Assembly (NCBI RefSeq): GCF_016859285.1
Contig: NC_053410.1
Span: 25,794,058-25,858,057 of the forward strand
DNA length: 64,000 nucleotides
Direction: 5' to 3'
Source of the DNA: Xiphias gladius
Taxonomy: Eukaryota > Chordata > Actinopteri > Istiophoriformes > Xiphiidae
The first letter of the stretch is position 1; every line of letters begins with the position of its first letter. The translations under genes and the position numbers were made by a program. Of the stretch, positions 1 to 43,000 are shown in pieces. Under the pieces are notes generated by a model. It ran no database searches. It was not told the origin of the DNA and saw nothing but the letters and a program-made list of their open reading frames with translations.

Positions 1-279
1 GAAAGAGTAATTGATGAAATAATCTCAGTTTAATTAAAATAATTCTAAATTCTATTTTTAGTTGGACCCTTGACATTTATAATGGGAAACCACACTCAGT
101 AATGACAAATATTAGAACCCCGCTTCTGCATGAATGTGTCCATCCATAAATAATGATTCTTTTTCACAACACGTTTCACACTCCTGCCTGTTTAGGGTGT
201 TGCAGCCAATCTGACAAAGCTCGTCTCCTGTTCATGGTATCCTGCTGAGAGAAACTGCACTGGGCTGAAACACACGCGA

Positions 280-560
280 AAGGTTGCCAGGGCCTGGATG
301 AAGGCGGTCTGGTCTGATGAATCCAAATTCAACAGTACCACCATGATGGTAGACTGTGTGGCTGTTCCAGGAGATCTTTACATTACAGCAGACCAGGGGG
401 ATGATGGGTAGCTGTAACGACATAATCCCTGTCATGGTAAAAATCGATGAGGGATGGATCAAGTATCATTCATGTAAAATGACATTACTGAGTGGCCTGC
501 TATAGTCCCAGTGAACAACTCTGGAATCAACTCAAATGCAGCATCTGAAGAGAGCATCCA
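280..560 (+). mobile_element. Tc1-like transposase remnant
   Basis: A plus-strand frame at about 307-335 reads VWSDESKFN, the DE-containing motif found in Tc1-type DDE transposases. Downstream frames are broken by stops. No terminal repeats were recognised. Short and heavily decayed. Confidence 0.4.
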
Positions 561-2690
561 CCTGTGAACATGGTCACTTAACAGACCTTTCTATTGGTCA
601 CTGAGCTCACACACTGGCTTTCTTATGGGTTTCTCCACCTACAGTTTTTCAAAATTACTGTAAGTGAGAGGACAAGCAGAAACACCTGCACATGTAATGC
701 AATGTCTCACAGTCACCCTGCGATCAATGCTACTCAAACTTTTTTTTTTTTAGCTTGGCAGTTCATCCTTGGCCATGGAAATGGTTTTTAACCAGACAGT
801 CTCCAACTTAACAGAACAGTTCCATGACAACAGAGCAAAGTTATTCTGATGATGAAGACAGTGTGGTATGGTCAAATGCTGCAGAGCAAGCAGGCAAAGT
901 GGGCCTTGTGTGGAGATTTCATCACTTTATTTTTTGCTGCGAGTGCTACTTTAGATGATGTGGTGCATTTCTTGCCTGAACATTGTTTTGTTTTTGTACC
1001 GGACTGACTTTTATTTTATATATGTGTTTCTAATATTTTATCCGCCTAATTCAAACACACACACTGTGAAGGACCAAGAACGCCTTCTATGTAATGCATT
1101 CCAATACAGCACCATTGCAAACTACAGCCTTAAAAAAATTGCCATGGAGATTAATCAACTACAACTAACAAAGGTAGCATTAATACAGGACTGTTGAACT
1201 TCATCACCATCTACAGGCATACATCTTCCTGGTCACTTAGGGTGCATCAGTATTGGTACTCATACTGGGGGTTTGTCTATGATTACACTGTAATACTAAA
1301 AAGAAATCCCCATTAATAATTATTCTAACGCAGAGGTAACTAAATCGTCTTAGTTATAGTGGTTGTATTCAGCGGGGTTTCAAAGCTTCTATATACTATA
1401 CTGTAAACAGCATCTCTGTTGGTCATGTTTCTCTAGACTCTCATTGCTGACACTGCAAATGAGTGCTGCTTTTATGTTGTACACCCAAGTGACCAAATGT
1501 GCTGAGCTGGCCTTTTATCGTGCTCATAGTGCACAGGGCAGACCTTTTCCACAGACATTCTAACAGCCAATGTCTGCATGCAGTTTAAATGTCTTTACAT
1601 TACCAAGGTCCAATTGTTGTGCATACTGGGTCACTGGCTTGTATGTCATAAATGTCATCAGTAACACCTGTACTTTTTCTGCAGTGTGAAGTCAACCTGT
1701 GTCAAATTGTTGCGATAGAGGCTTGTAGGTTCCAGACACCGGCCCATTCGGACAGACACACATTACCTGCAAAAGGGACGCATCAGTCACAATTAACATG
1801 TTTGTTTTTTACTCCGCTGAAAGAGTTAAGTCACATTCAGAAAGCTACTGTACTTGGACAGATCACACTGAAGCTTGCACAGTGGATGTGTTTTGATAAA
1901 TAACCAACTCAAGTTGATGCCATCGTAACTGACTGGCTTACTGTAGGATGTAAGATTATGTATGTACTGCTGTTTGTTACACAACACACACATTGTTTTT
2001 TAAGAACGTTTGTTACTAAAGAGAACATTTTTAGGAATGCTTACTCTGGAGCGGTAATACCTGTAATACAGTAATTTCATACCTTATAATGGAACGGTTT
2101 CTGTCTTACGATGAATGCAGCATATGATTGGTCAAGTTGAATGTCTCAGGACAGGTTTAAAATGCATACAGATGTGATACCAAAACATCTAGCTGCACCT
2201 GCATTAGGGCAATAAAGAAATAATATCTGTAGGTTTTGTGCAACCTAAGAATACTCTCCTCTTTGTGTCAGCAGTTTCATGAAGTATCAGATGCCTTCTT
2301 TTACTGCAGCAAGCTGTGAGGGACTGGTCATATTGTCTTACCAGTGAGCTTTGAGAGACGCATGTGGGATGTTGACGATGACAAACTGAACAGTAACAGT
2401 CTGCCAAGTGTCTAATAAAGAATAGCAATGAAATGCAGCGTGTATATACGCCACAGCTATCAGTAGCGTGTGTGCAGTCAGTGGTTGGATGGAGAAGAGT
2501 TTACTGAGCTCAGGGTGAGGTCAGACAGAGCCCTGATAGCAGAACAACAGCTGATCTGTACAGTTGATAAGAACTTAATCTTTTATCAGAGTACATGCCA
2601 GATGTGTTTGTAGTTGGTTTCCATACACACTTTTTATTATAAAAGCAGGAAGCAGTATCATGATTCAACCTTACTACAATGTGTATAAAT
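560..2690. other. Intergenic DNA with nothing recognised
   Basis: AT-rich sequence with only short chance ORFs. I saw no exon of the gene that neighbours NVL in human (CNIH4) and no clear repeat. It could include 3' UTR or intron of a gene lying to the left, but nothing shows this. Confidence 0.5.
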
Positions 2691-4240
2691 ACAGAATTAC
2701 AGAATTTTTGTATTTTTGCCTCTGTCCACCACCACGATGGATTGAAAACAAAGTCATCAAGATGTGACTGAATTGTAGACTTTCAGTTTTAATTCAAGGG
2801 GTTTAACAAAAAATACTGCATTAATGGTTTAGGAATTACAGCCATTTGTATACATAGTCCCTCACTTTCAGAGGCTCAAAAGTAATTGGACAAACCAGTA
2901 CCAAGAGTTTTTTTTAATGCTTAGATGAAAATCCTTTGCAATCAATGACTGCCTGACGTCTAGAACCCATGGACATCACCAAATGCAGAGATTCCTCCCT
3001 TGAGATTCTTTGCCAGGCCTTTATTGCAGCAACCTTCAGTTACTGCTTGTTTGTGGGTCTCTCTGCCCTCAGTTTAGTCTTCAGTAAGTAAAAAACATGC
3101 TCAATTGGGTTGAGGTCAGGCGACTTACTTGACCATTGAAGAATATTCAATTTCTTTGTCTTGAGAAGCTCTTGGGTTTCTTTCTCAGTATATTTTGGGT
3201 CATTATCCATCTGTACTGTGAAGCCCTGTCCTATCAGTTTTGCAGCATTTGGCTGAATCTGAGCAGATAGTATAGCTTTATAAACTTCAGAATCCATCCT
3301 GATACTTTTATCAGCAGTCAAATCATCAATAAACACTGCTCACCATACGTGCCCATGCTACAACACTACCTCCACAACGTTTGACAGATGATGTGGTATG
3401 CTTTAGATCGTGAGATGTTCCTTTCCTTCTCCATACTCTTCTCTTCCCATCATTCTGGTACAAGTTAGTCTCGGTTTCATCTGTCTAAAGAATCTTGTTC
3501 CAGAACTGGGCAGCATTTTTTTTAGATGTTTTCTGGCAAAGTCTAATCTGGCCTTGCTGTTCTTGAGTGATACCAGTGGTTTGCACCTTGTGGTAAACCC
3601 TCTGTATTTACACTCATGAAGGTTACTCTTGATTATAGATTCTGACAAGGATACGCCTATCTCCTTGAGAGTTTTCTTGACCTGGCTAGATTTTGTGAAA
3701 GGTTCTTCTTCACCAAGGAAATAATTCTAGGATCATCCACTTGATTTGTCTTTCTTGGTCTTCCAGGCCTTTTGGTGTTGCTGAGCTTGCCGGTACATTA
3801 CTTCTTTTTAAGAATGTACCAGATTTTTGATTTAGCAACTCCTACAGTTTCTGCTATCTGTCTGATAGGTTTGCTTTGTACTTTTAGCCTCATGTTGGCC
3901 ACCTTCATTTGCATCGACATCTTTGGACCACATATTGAGAATTCCCATGAACAATTACCAAATGCAAATTCAATACTTGGAATCCATTCCAGACTTTTTA
4001 TCTGCTTAATCTGTCTTGAAATAACAAGGGAACAGGCCACACCTGGTTATGAAACTGATCAATTGTCAATTGTCCAGTTACTTTTGAGCCTCTGGAGAAG
4101 AGGGACTATAAAAGTGGCTGCAATTCTGAAACAGTAAATGCAATATTTTTGTGAAACCCCTTGAATTAAAAGTGAAAGTCTACACTTCAATCACATCTAG
4201 ATGGCTTCATTTAACATCCAAATAGTTATGGACCTTTCTG
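2690..4240 (-). mobile_element. Tc1-like transposon, family A, transposase on minus strand
   Basis: About 1.55 kb related to five other copies or fragments in the window (near 25.5/29.7, 32.7, 39.1, 40.8 and 57.6 kb). The minus strand carries transposase pieces, including MDNDPKYTEKETQELLKTKK, KSPDLNPIEHVFY (the catalytic-domain end) and an N-terminal helix-turn-helix part near 3800-4040. The frame is broken several times, so it is inactive. The right end closes with the family terminal repeat (...AAATAGTTATGGACC) near 4237; the outermost part of the left terminal repeat is missing. It abuts the NVL 3' end. Confidence 0.88.
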
Positions 4241-4249
4241 TATAGTACA

Positions 4250-4255
4250 TTTAAT
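4250..4255 (-). promoter_or_regulatory. Candidate NVL polyadenylation signal ATTAAA
   Basis: An ATTAAA hexamer on the minus strand lies about 60 bases past the NVL stop codon, just before the Tc1 terminal repeat. It is the nearest candidate signal; any cleavage site would fall at or inside the transposon end. Position only; no transcript support. Confidence 0.35.
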
Positions 4256-4313
4256 TATTGAATAGTAAAAAGCTGAACTGTTGCTGGTGAGGTCGGTGGT
4301 CCTGGTCTTGCAG

Positions 4314-35500
<31,187 letters not shown>

Positions 35501-35723
35501 ACTTCTTTGAGCCTGCAGTGGGACATACATTTAGAACAAGCGACAGTCAACATTGACTCATGTTTGACTACAGTCAAACATGAGGGAAATCATTAAGAAG
35601 CAAACAACATAAAACGAGGTTGAACTACCTGCGTCACTGTACCCCAAAATGTCCTGTAAGAAAAAGACAGGGTCAGTACTGGTTCTAAATCTTATAGCAA
35701 CTGGAGTGGGGAAACAGTAAGGA

Positions 35724-35926
<203 letters not shown>

Positions 35927-35991
35927 TTTAAGTCACAGAAAGACTGCTAGCTTTAACGTGACATAGCGCCGTTTGCTGTGTGGCTGCTTAC

Positions 35992-36110
35992 CTCAGCACC
36001 AGCACATCGCCAAATGTCAGCGACTCTTTTGTTACACCGCCTGGAACCTCTGTTCAGCCTCCGGCAACGTGATTGCGAGATACACTACTCAACACACTGC
36101 TCGACCCAGA
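35992..36110 (-). other. nvl: Probable non-coding first exon of NVL (5' UTR)
   Basis: On the minus strand a CpG-containing block ends at a strong donor, CTGAG followed by GTAAGC, at 35992. No ATG-led frame here fits NVL, and the start codon lies in the next exon, so I read this as a 5' UTR exon. The upstream boundary (transcription start) is a guess; only the donor side is supported by sequence. The intron that follows contains a roughly 200-bp CA array. Confidence 0.45.
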
Positions 36111-36736
36111 AGCGAAAATGAATATATCCGGGTGAGGGTTTTCAAAATAAAACGTGGCCTCTCTCACTCTTTGGAAATGGTATATTTTTCAGATGTTGTT
36201 TGAAAACATCCCAACATTTGGTTTCTAATGAGGAAATATTTCAGCATCTTTCTTCACCTTGTTTAACACAATTCCTGACAAGTCTTCTACAAGTTCCTAA
36301 AATGTTTGAAAAATCAGGAAAAACAATCTAAAAGAACACGCACTGTGCTGTTACACTGCGACACTGTAACTTTACAGCATAATGTAATTTAGGTGCAGTG
36401 GTACAGTTTTGTTCTGATGCACTTGAAACATAGTTGATAATACTTGTTATACTGTATAAAGTTTATTTTACTTTTTTTGTTATATTTCTTGTAACTGGTG
36501 TTTTTAATGTCATGTTTCCTGAACGAATTTCTGATGTTTAAGAAAACGTTTAAAGGCTCATATTTGTACACATTCTGCGGAGGGTCGAGACACAACAGAT
36601 AAGTAGAAGCAGAGCTCCTCTCACTTTCACTTCCTTTTCAGGTTGTTTAACAGCTGTACTTCCTCATTATAGTTTGCCAGAGATTAGCTGTGTGTGTGTG
36701 TGTGTATGTCTGTGTGTGTGAGTCGGTGTGACGGTC
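36111..36736. promoter_or_regulatory. Divergent NVL / SPATA2-like intergenic interval
   Basis: About 0.6 kb separate the probable NVL first exon from the SPATA2-like start codon on the other strand. Such head-to-head spacing suggests a shared promoter. A short TG repeat (36691-36720) precedes the SPATA2-like ATG. No TATA box or defined factor site was identified. Confidence 0.4.
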
Positions 36737-37075
36737 ATGAAGGACGGTTTCGGTGCAGGCGAACAGGCGGAGGTTTCCCGCCAGGACCTTTATGAGGATT
36801 ATGTAAACTGTTACCTTCAGTCGTATACGGAGGTCCGGCCGTGCCGCGATGCCCGGCTGCTGAAGAAAGCGGCTCGGTATTTGCTGAGGGATACCGAACC
36901 CGGCGACACTTTTACCGTGTTCCCATTCTACCAGGTTGTGGGCGAGGACCGCGAACCCCTTAGCACAGACTGCAGGAAACACCTGTGTGCCTTCATTAAA
37001 GCCACCGAGCTGTTGGAAACTCTCTGCATCAATCTGTTCCTTCAACCCTGGAAAAAGGAATTCAGGACACTTAAG
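36737..37075 (+). CDS. spata2l: SPATA2-like exon 1 (start, PUB domain first part)
   Basis: ATG at 36737 opens 113 codons beginning [20 protein letters not shown]. An in-frame GTG at 36728 is not a eukaryotic start. Conserved block [12 protein letters not shown] then [16 protein letters not shown]. The donor AAG followed by GTGGCA leaves phase 0. Confidence 0.9.
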
Positions 37076-40000
37076 GTGGCACTCTTTCTTTATATCTTTC
37101 TCTCTTTCTGTCTGTCTGTCTGTCTTTCTTTCTTCTAGCCACTCCCACCCACCAGGTAACGTTAATGACCTCCTGACTGGAGTTCAAAAGATGTGTGCTC
37201 CTCTGGGTCAAATTTTATAAAAACCCTACCTTACCTCAGCTACTTTATCAGGGGGCCACAAGGGCCGCAGTGATGGAAAGATGGAGCTGTCGGTCTCTAT
37301 CTCAAAAACAGTCTTGAATCAAACTGGTTCTCAAAATAGATCAGTGTTTGGAATATAGCAGAAAAATAAAACTGAACGTTGTGAATTTATTTGTAAACTT
37401 AAATAAGAGAACAGTTTGACTTATAGATGGGGTATAGTAAATGTCAGTTATGGTAAAGTCACAACACACAGAATGCTTGGTAAAGTCAGCATTTTGTGTT
37501 TCTCAGCTGATCAGAAGTGAAACTGTCTGCTGTCTACAAACATTACTAAAGGTAAACAGCCCTTACACAGCATCAGGAAATAATAAATGAATAAAGTTGC
37601 TGTATTGTTAATCCACTGTATTTTATCTGTCAATCAATTTATGACGGCTTTCAGTCTGGCTGAATTTACATAATGTCTTAAAAAATCATAAGCAAACTGT
37701 TTCTCTGCCACTCAGAGTTTTTAGCCACATGTCTCTCTATCACCTCACTCTCAGGCTGGTTCTGAATCAGTTTCTGTCTCTTTTCCTCCTTCATCTTTTT
37801 GTTTTAATCTTAAATCAGTTGCACCTTCTTACTTTCTCCATGTTTCCACTGTTGCATTCTAAATGTCTCCCTTTCTTCTGTCTCCGCTCCTCCCATCCCT
37901 TCATTCACTCTCTGGAAATATAAAAATCCTCCGTTGTAAAAACAGTTCATCAAGCAGTACTCAAAGTGGTCATGGATTATCAATTTATTGTTGAGGGACT
38001 ACAGGTTATTGAGCTGTGTGGAGTTACAAACTAACTAAAACTATAAAGCAGCAAAGCAAAACAAAGCTGTGTGTTTTCATGCTTTTAGCCTCCACTACAG
38101 CCCTGCTGTCACAATACTGGTGGCCCCACAGAGAAGGTTGAAATCATGTCCGGATTAACTTGCTAGGGGGCTCAGGAGCGAAAATGAGCTCCTCATTAAT
38201 CCCATATCCCTCCCTCTCGCTGTGCAGCAGGTACAACTTTTCTACACTAGGAAACCTGGCCCACGGTTTTGCCAGTGGTAATTTGATTAATGACAGATAA
38301 ACTCAGGAATGTGCAACATGTAAATAGAGCATCAATTAAATGATAAAGTTATCCAAGATAGATTTAGAAACAAGTCTTCAAGAACTGAAGAACAGTTGGT
38401 AAAGCAGGACCCACCCAAAATGCCCTTATCATGTCAGGTGATACTGTGCTTTAAAGGTGCATATTTCCACCTAGAGCCAGTTGGTAATCCAGTCTCACAT
38501 TGAATCTCAAAGGTCACTGATAATCAACCTATTATTATCCGATAAATTGTATCAAAGTTGACATTTTTACCACAAGGGTTAAATTAGAACCCATTACCAT
38601 ACATCCAAGACTTCATTTTGTATTAAAAAATGGTAGTGGTAGAAATTATGCTCACCAGGCTGGTAACTCAACCTAAGGATGGTGCTTAACGAGAGGTCAT
38701 CTGAAAACCAAAATGAACAGGGATCCTCTTGGATCCCGATACTATTAATTTAATCATAATCAGTAATCATTACATTTTGAGATGCATATACACATGGAAA
38801 TGTTTGTCCTGAGGGTGGCTCTACAGAAGTCTTTATAGAGTGACAGAAGTATTAAGGGATTTTTCACTGGGGTGAAAAAATATACTCAATGTTAACAGCA
38901 ATATGCCCTTTAGGTTTATCTAAACCTAAAGAGCATATTGCTGTCATCAATGTCAACAGCAATATGCCCTTTCGGTTTAGATAAAACTGGTATACATGTG
39001 AAGGATTCTTAGGCCTTATGGTAATGCTTGCATTGTCATGGACCAAACTGTTGGTCAGAGAGAAATTCTAACTCGTCAGTGGCATCAGGTGAAAAGCTGT
39101 TTAAGTCTTTGGACAGTGACACAATTTTCATAAATTTGCCTCTGTACACCACTACAATGGATTTGAAACAACGCTATCAAAGATGTGATTGAAGTGTAGT
39201 ATTTAGGAATTTCAGCCATTTTTATAGATAGTCCCTCATTTTCAGAGGCTCAAAAGTAATTGGACAGATGACTGCCAATTACTTTCATGGCCAGGTGTGG
39301 CCTGTGCCCTCATTATTTCAAGACAAATTAAGCAGATAAAAGTTCTAGAGTTGTTTCCCAGTGTTGAATTTGCATTTGGTAGCTGTTCCTGGGAACATTT
39401 GTTTTATACGTATTCCCTCATTTTCAGAGGCTCAAAAGTAATTGAACAAACTAACATTATTATAAATATAAGGATTATTTTTAATACTTGTCTAAAATCC
39501 TTTGCAGCCAATGACTGCCTGAAGTCTAGAACCCATGGACATCACATAATGCTGGGTTTCCTCCCTTGAGATGTTTTGCCAGGTCTTTACTGCAGCTGCC
39601 TTCAGTTACTGCTTGTTCGTGGGTGTTTCTGCCCTCAGTTATGTCTTCAGTATGTGAAATGCATGATCAGTTGGGTTGAGGTCAGGTGACTGACTTGGCT
39701 TGACTTGACTTCTGGTACAAGTTAATCTAGATTTCATCTGTCTAAAGAATCTTGTTCCAGAACTGGACAGGCTTTTTTTTTTTAGATATTTTCTGGCAAA
39801 GTCCAATCAGCCTAATGATGGCCTCCTTCATTTGTATTGACACCTCTTTGGACCGCATATTTAGTGTTCCCATGAACAGCTACCAAATGCAAATTCAACA
39901 CTTGGAATCAACTCTAGACTTTTTATCTGCTTAATTTGTCATTAAATAATGAGGGAACAGGCCACACCTGGCAACTCAACTGATTGTCAGTCAATTTTGG

Positions 40001-43000
40001 AGTTACTCTTGAGCCTCTACAAATGAGGGACTATGTATAACAACACTAAGTCTAAACCTTCTACATCGCTGGACTGCCCTTTATCTGTTTGCTTCTCTCT
40101 TACTGTATATGTGAGGACAGAGAATAATTTAATACAGCTAAATTCCCAATAAAGCTATTTTCATTTACGTTTTTCTGTTTCTGTGTCAGACAACAGTGCA
40201 AGTATGAAATAGTGCCTGAAACACGGCCCATTAAGACTACATGTTAATGAGCAGTCACTTCCAAGCCATTTCCAAGCTGCTGCTCTTCACAGCTAAAAAC
40301 CTGATTTGATAACCCCGTTGTATAAAAAATTACCATACACATAAGTTTAATACAATGGCTGTGCTGTGATTTTGGCTATATTTACTTATAAATGATCATT
40401 CTGAGAGGACGTTAGCATGTCATCCACGTCTATGCAGCTGCCGTCTGGTAAATTTAATGAGACACCTTTCGAAAGCTTGACCTAATGCTAGAAGGGTGTT
40501 TCCCTTCTATGGAAAGTAGCTATGGTTTATCTAAAAAGTTGCTAGACTTGTAGCTAAGTGCTTTTGTGAAGAAAAGCCACTAAAGGGGTTTAAAAAGATG
40601 GTAAATTCATCGACAAAGCTGCTAAGTTGGCAGCACTGCCTGTAAACTCACCCCCTGATGATACAATAGAAAAACTGTTGCACCAATTCATTATGAAAGA
40701 GCAACAGCCGAAGGGGAAACTCCAACAATTGGCTGGCCAACTAATGGTGTAACTTTATCACTCAGTCACTCACTCACTCATGTACATTCGCATTTATAGG
40801 GCTAGCCTCACTGTTGCGATCCAGACAAAAATAAACAGTAAATGGAATATTTTTATTAAACCCCTTGAATTAAATCTTAAAGTCTACATATCAATCACAC
40901 CTTGATGGCTTTGTTTCAAATCCATTGTGGTGGTGTACAGAGGCAAAATTACAAAAACTGTGTCACTGTCCAAATACTTATGACCTAACTGTATATAGAT
41001 CTTAATAGTTTAATATATTTTATATTAATGGATATATGCTCCCAAATTGTCAGTAACTTGGGGAACAACAATTAAATAATTTCCAGAATGATAAACCAGA
41101 ATTTCATTAAGTCTCCTTTTGCACAAAGTTATTTTATTTTGTAATGAAAATTCAATGGTTCCAGATGGTTTTATGCGTTTTCCCAGTTCCTGTTTCTCTG
41201 CAGGATGTGGTAGATAGAGGAAACACCTGAAAGAACAGAGTGATTTAACAATGAGACAATGAGATGAAGACACAGTGAGCAGGTAATGAAACATTTAGGA
41301 GCTTAGAATATTCATCTCTAACAGTGTTATAAAACCCTATTCATTTTTGTAACAGTTAGGCCTGTAACAGGTGGGACCCGTTTTCAAGGCTTCATCATTA
41401 ATTCATGTTTTTACTGTACTGCAGAAGCTTTTCTCGAGCATACGTCTTTGATAGTTGGACCATTAAATGTTTTTGATATAGAAAAAAGGCAGAATTAAGG
41501 ACAGGGTTCAGTTATGGTGTATGTTTAGGTTAGCATTACACAGATATTATAAAAATAATAAAGAATATGATCATCACGGTACAGTAAGTGTATACACACA
41601 CTCATACAAGTTAATTCAGATTCAGAAAAAATATAACTATGAAAATAAAAAATAAAAAGTCATAACATCTCGTGTCATCTGATATGGAAGAAGATATTGC
41701 AGTACAGAAAGACCGAAGATGTGTTACAGGTCATTTAGCAACAGCCCCATGTCCCTATGCTATACTCTATATAATTCTATACTATTAATTCAGTGTCATT
41801 GCATAATTCTTTGATGACCAACTGTAAGAGGTCCTTGATAAATTACAATTTCTTTATTTAGTAATAGATGTATTTCTGTTTCCTTGTCTCTTTTAGACTT
41901 TTACAGGTCCATTTGTTTACTGTCTTCTGCCAGTTCTCAACAATTCTACAATTCAGTCAGTCCTGGCTTCTATTGGCTACCTGCCCCACACTGACGGCCC
42001 ACAAAGGTACAGAACAAGGAGAAGAACCAGAACAGGATTAGCAATTAATACTGTAGACATCACACCACATGGCCTGTTCTTACAGCTACTATGGTGTCTC
42101 CATGCATGGAGAAACATACACCATACATACACATCCACTTGTACACAGTGTAATAGGCCTGACCTTCAATCAATTGAGCTAGACTTAAAATGTCTAGGTA
42201 TAGAATTTCAAGAAAATGGCACCTAAGAGACAAGTGTTTTCTTATCTTTGCTCCTAAATTTGTTTGTGAAAATGTAAGGGACAAACCTCCATCTGATTTT
42301 GAAATGTGTGTAAACACTTAACTGCAAACTGCATTGACTTTAAAAATGTCAACAGTGAGCTGGGAGGAAATTTGGGGGGCTTGGTGCTGCTCTAACAAAA
42401 TGAAGGAGTGCATCTTGAAGCACATCAGGAAAGTCACTAACACGCTGGATTCAACCCAGCTTCTTTCATCTGTGAAGGCATTGGGTCCATTTTTGGTGTC
42501 ATCCGTTGTCATCTTTACTGTTTGATGAATTTCCAGTGAGTTCAGACTCAGTGAGGATGCTACCCCAGACAGAGCCATACTGGTGGGCTTTGAGCTGCTA
42601 CTGGCCAGGGTGGAATGTTACCACCTCCTGGAGAGCCTGGAGAAAGATCAGCTGGGACCACAGGTAAAATCAAAAATCATCCAACCTTGTTTCACATTTG
42701 CCATATCATAGTCTAATCAAAGACAAGCTACTTATACTTCAATCAATTGCATAGAGTTCTGTTTTATTTAAAGTCACTGCGGGAATTTCTGTGTAATTAA
42801 AGTGTCTTTAAAATGATTATGATGGGTCCGATCCGAAGGCCATGCATTTCTGTCTGTTGCATTTTCGGCTTGAAAAGGGATGAAAAGAAAGAAAGTAACA
42901 CTCATAATGTGGAGACAAACCAGAATCAATAAATGAATGCAAAAAAAGAAAATTAAGGAATTTAGTTCCAGGCTGCGATGAGTGGAATCCAGCTATGACA

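Noticed and set aside
1..2690. CNIH4 or another NVL neighbour
   Set aside because: No exon of that family was recognised in any frame.
36728..36736. Upstream in-frame GTG as SPATA2-like start
   Set aside because: Eukaryotic initiation at GTG is unlikely; ATG at 36737 follows three codons later.
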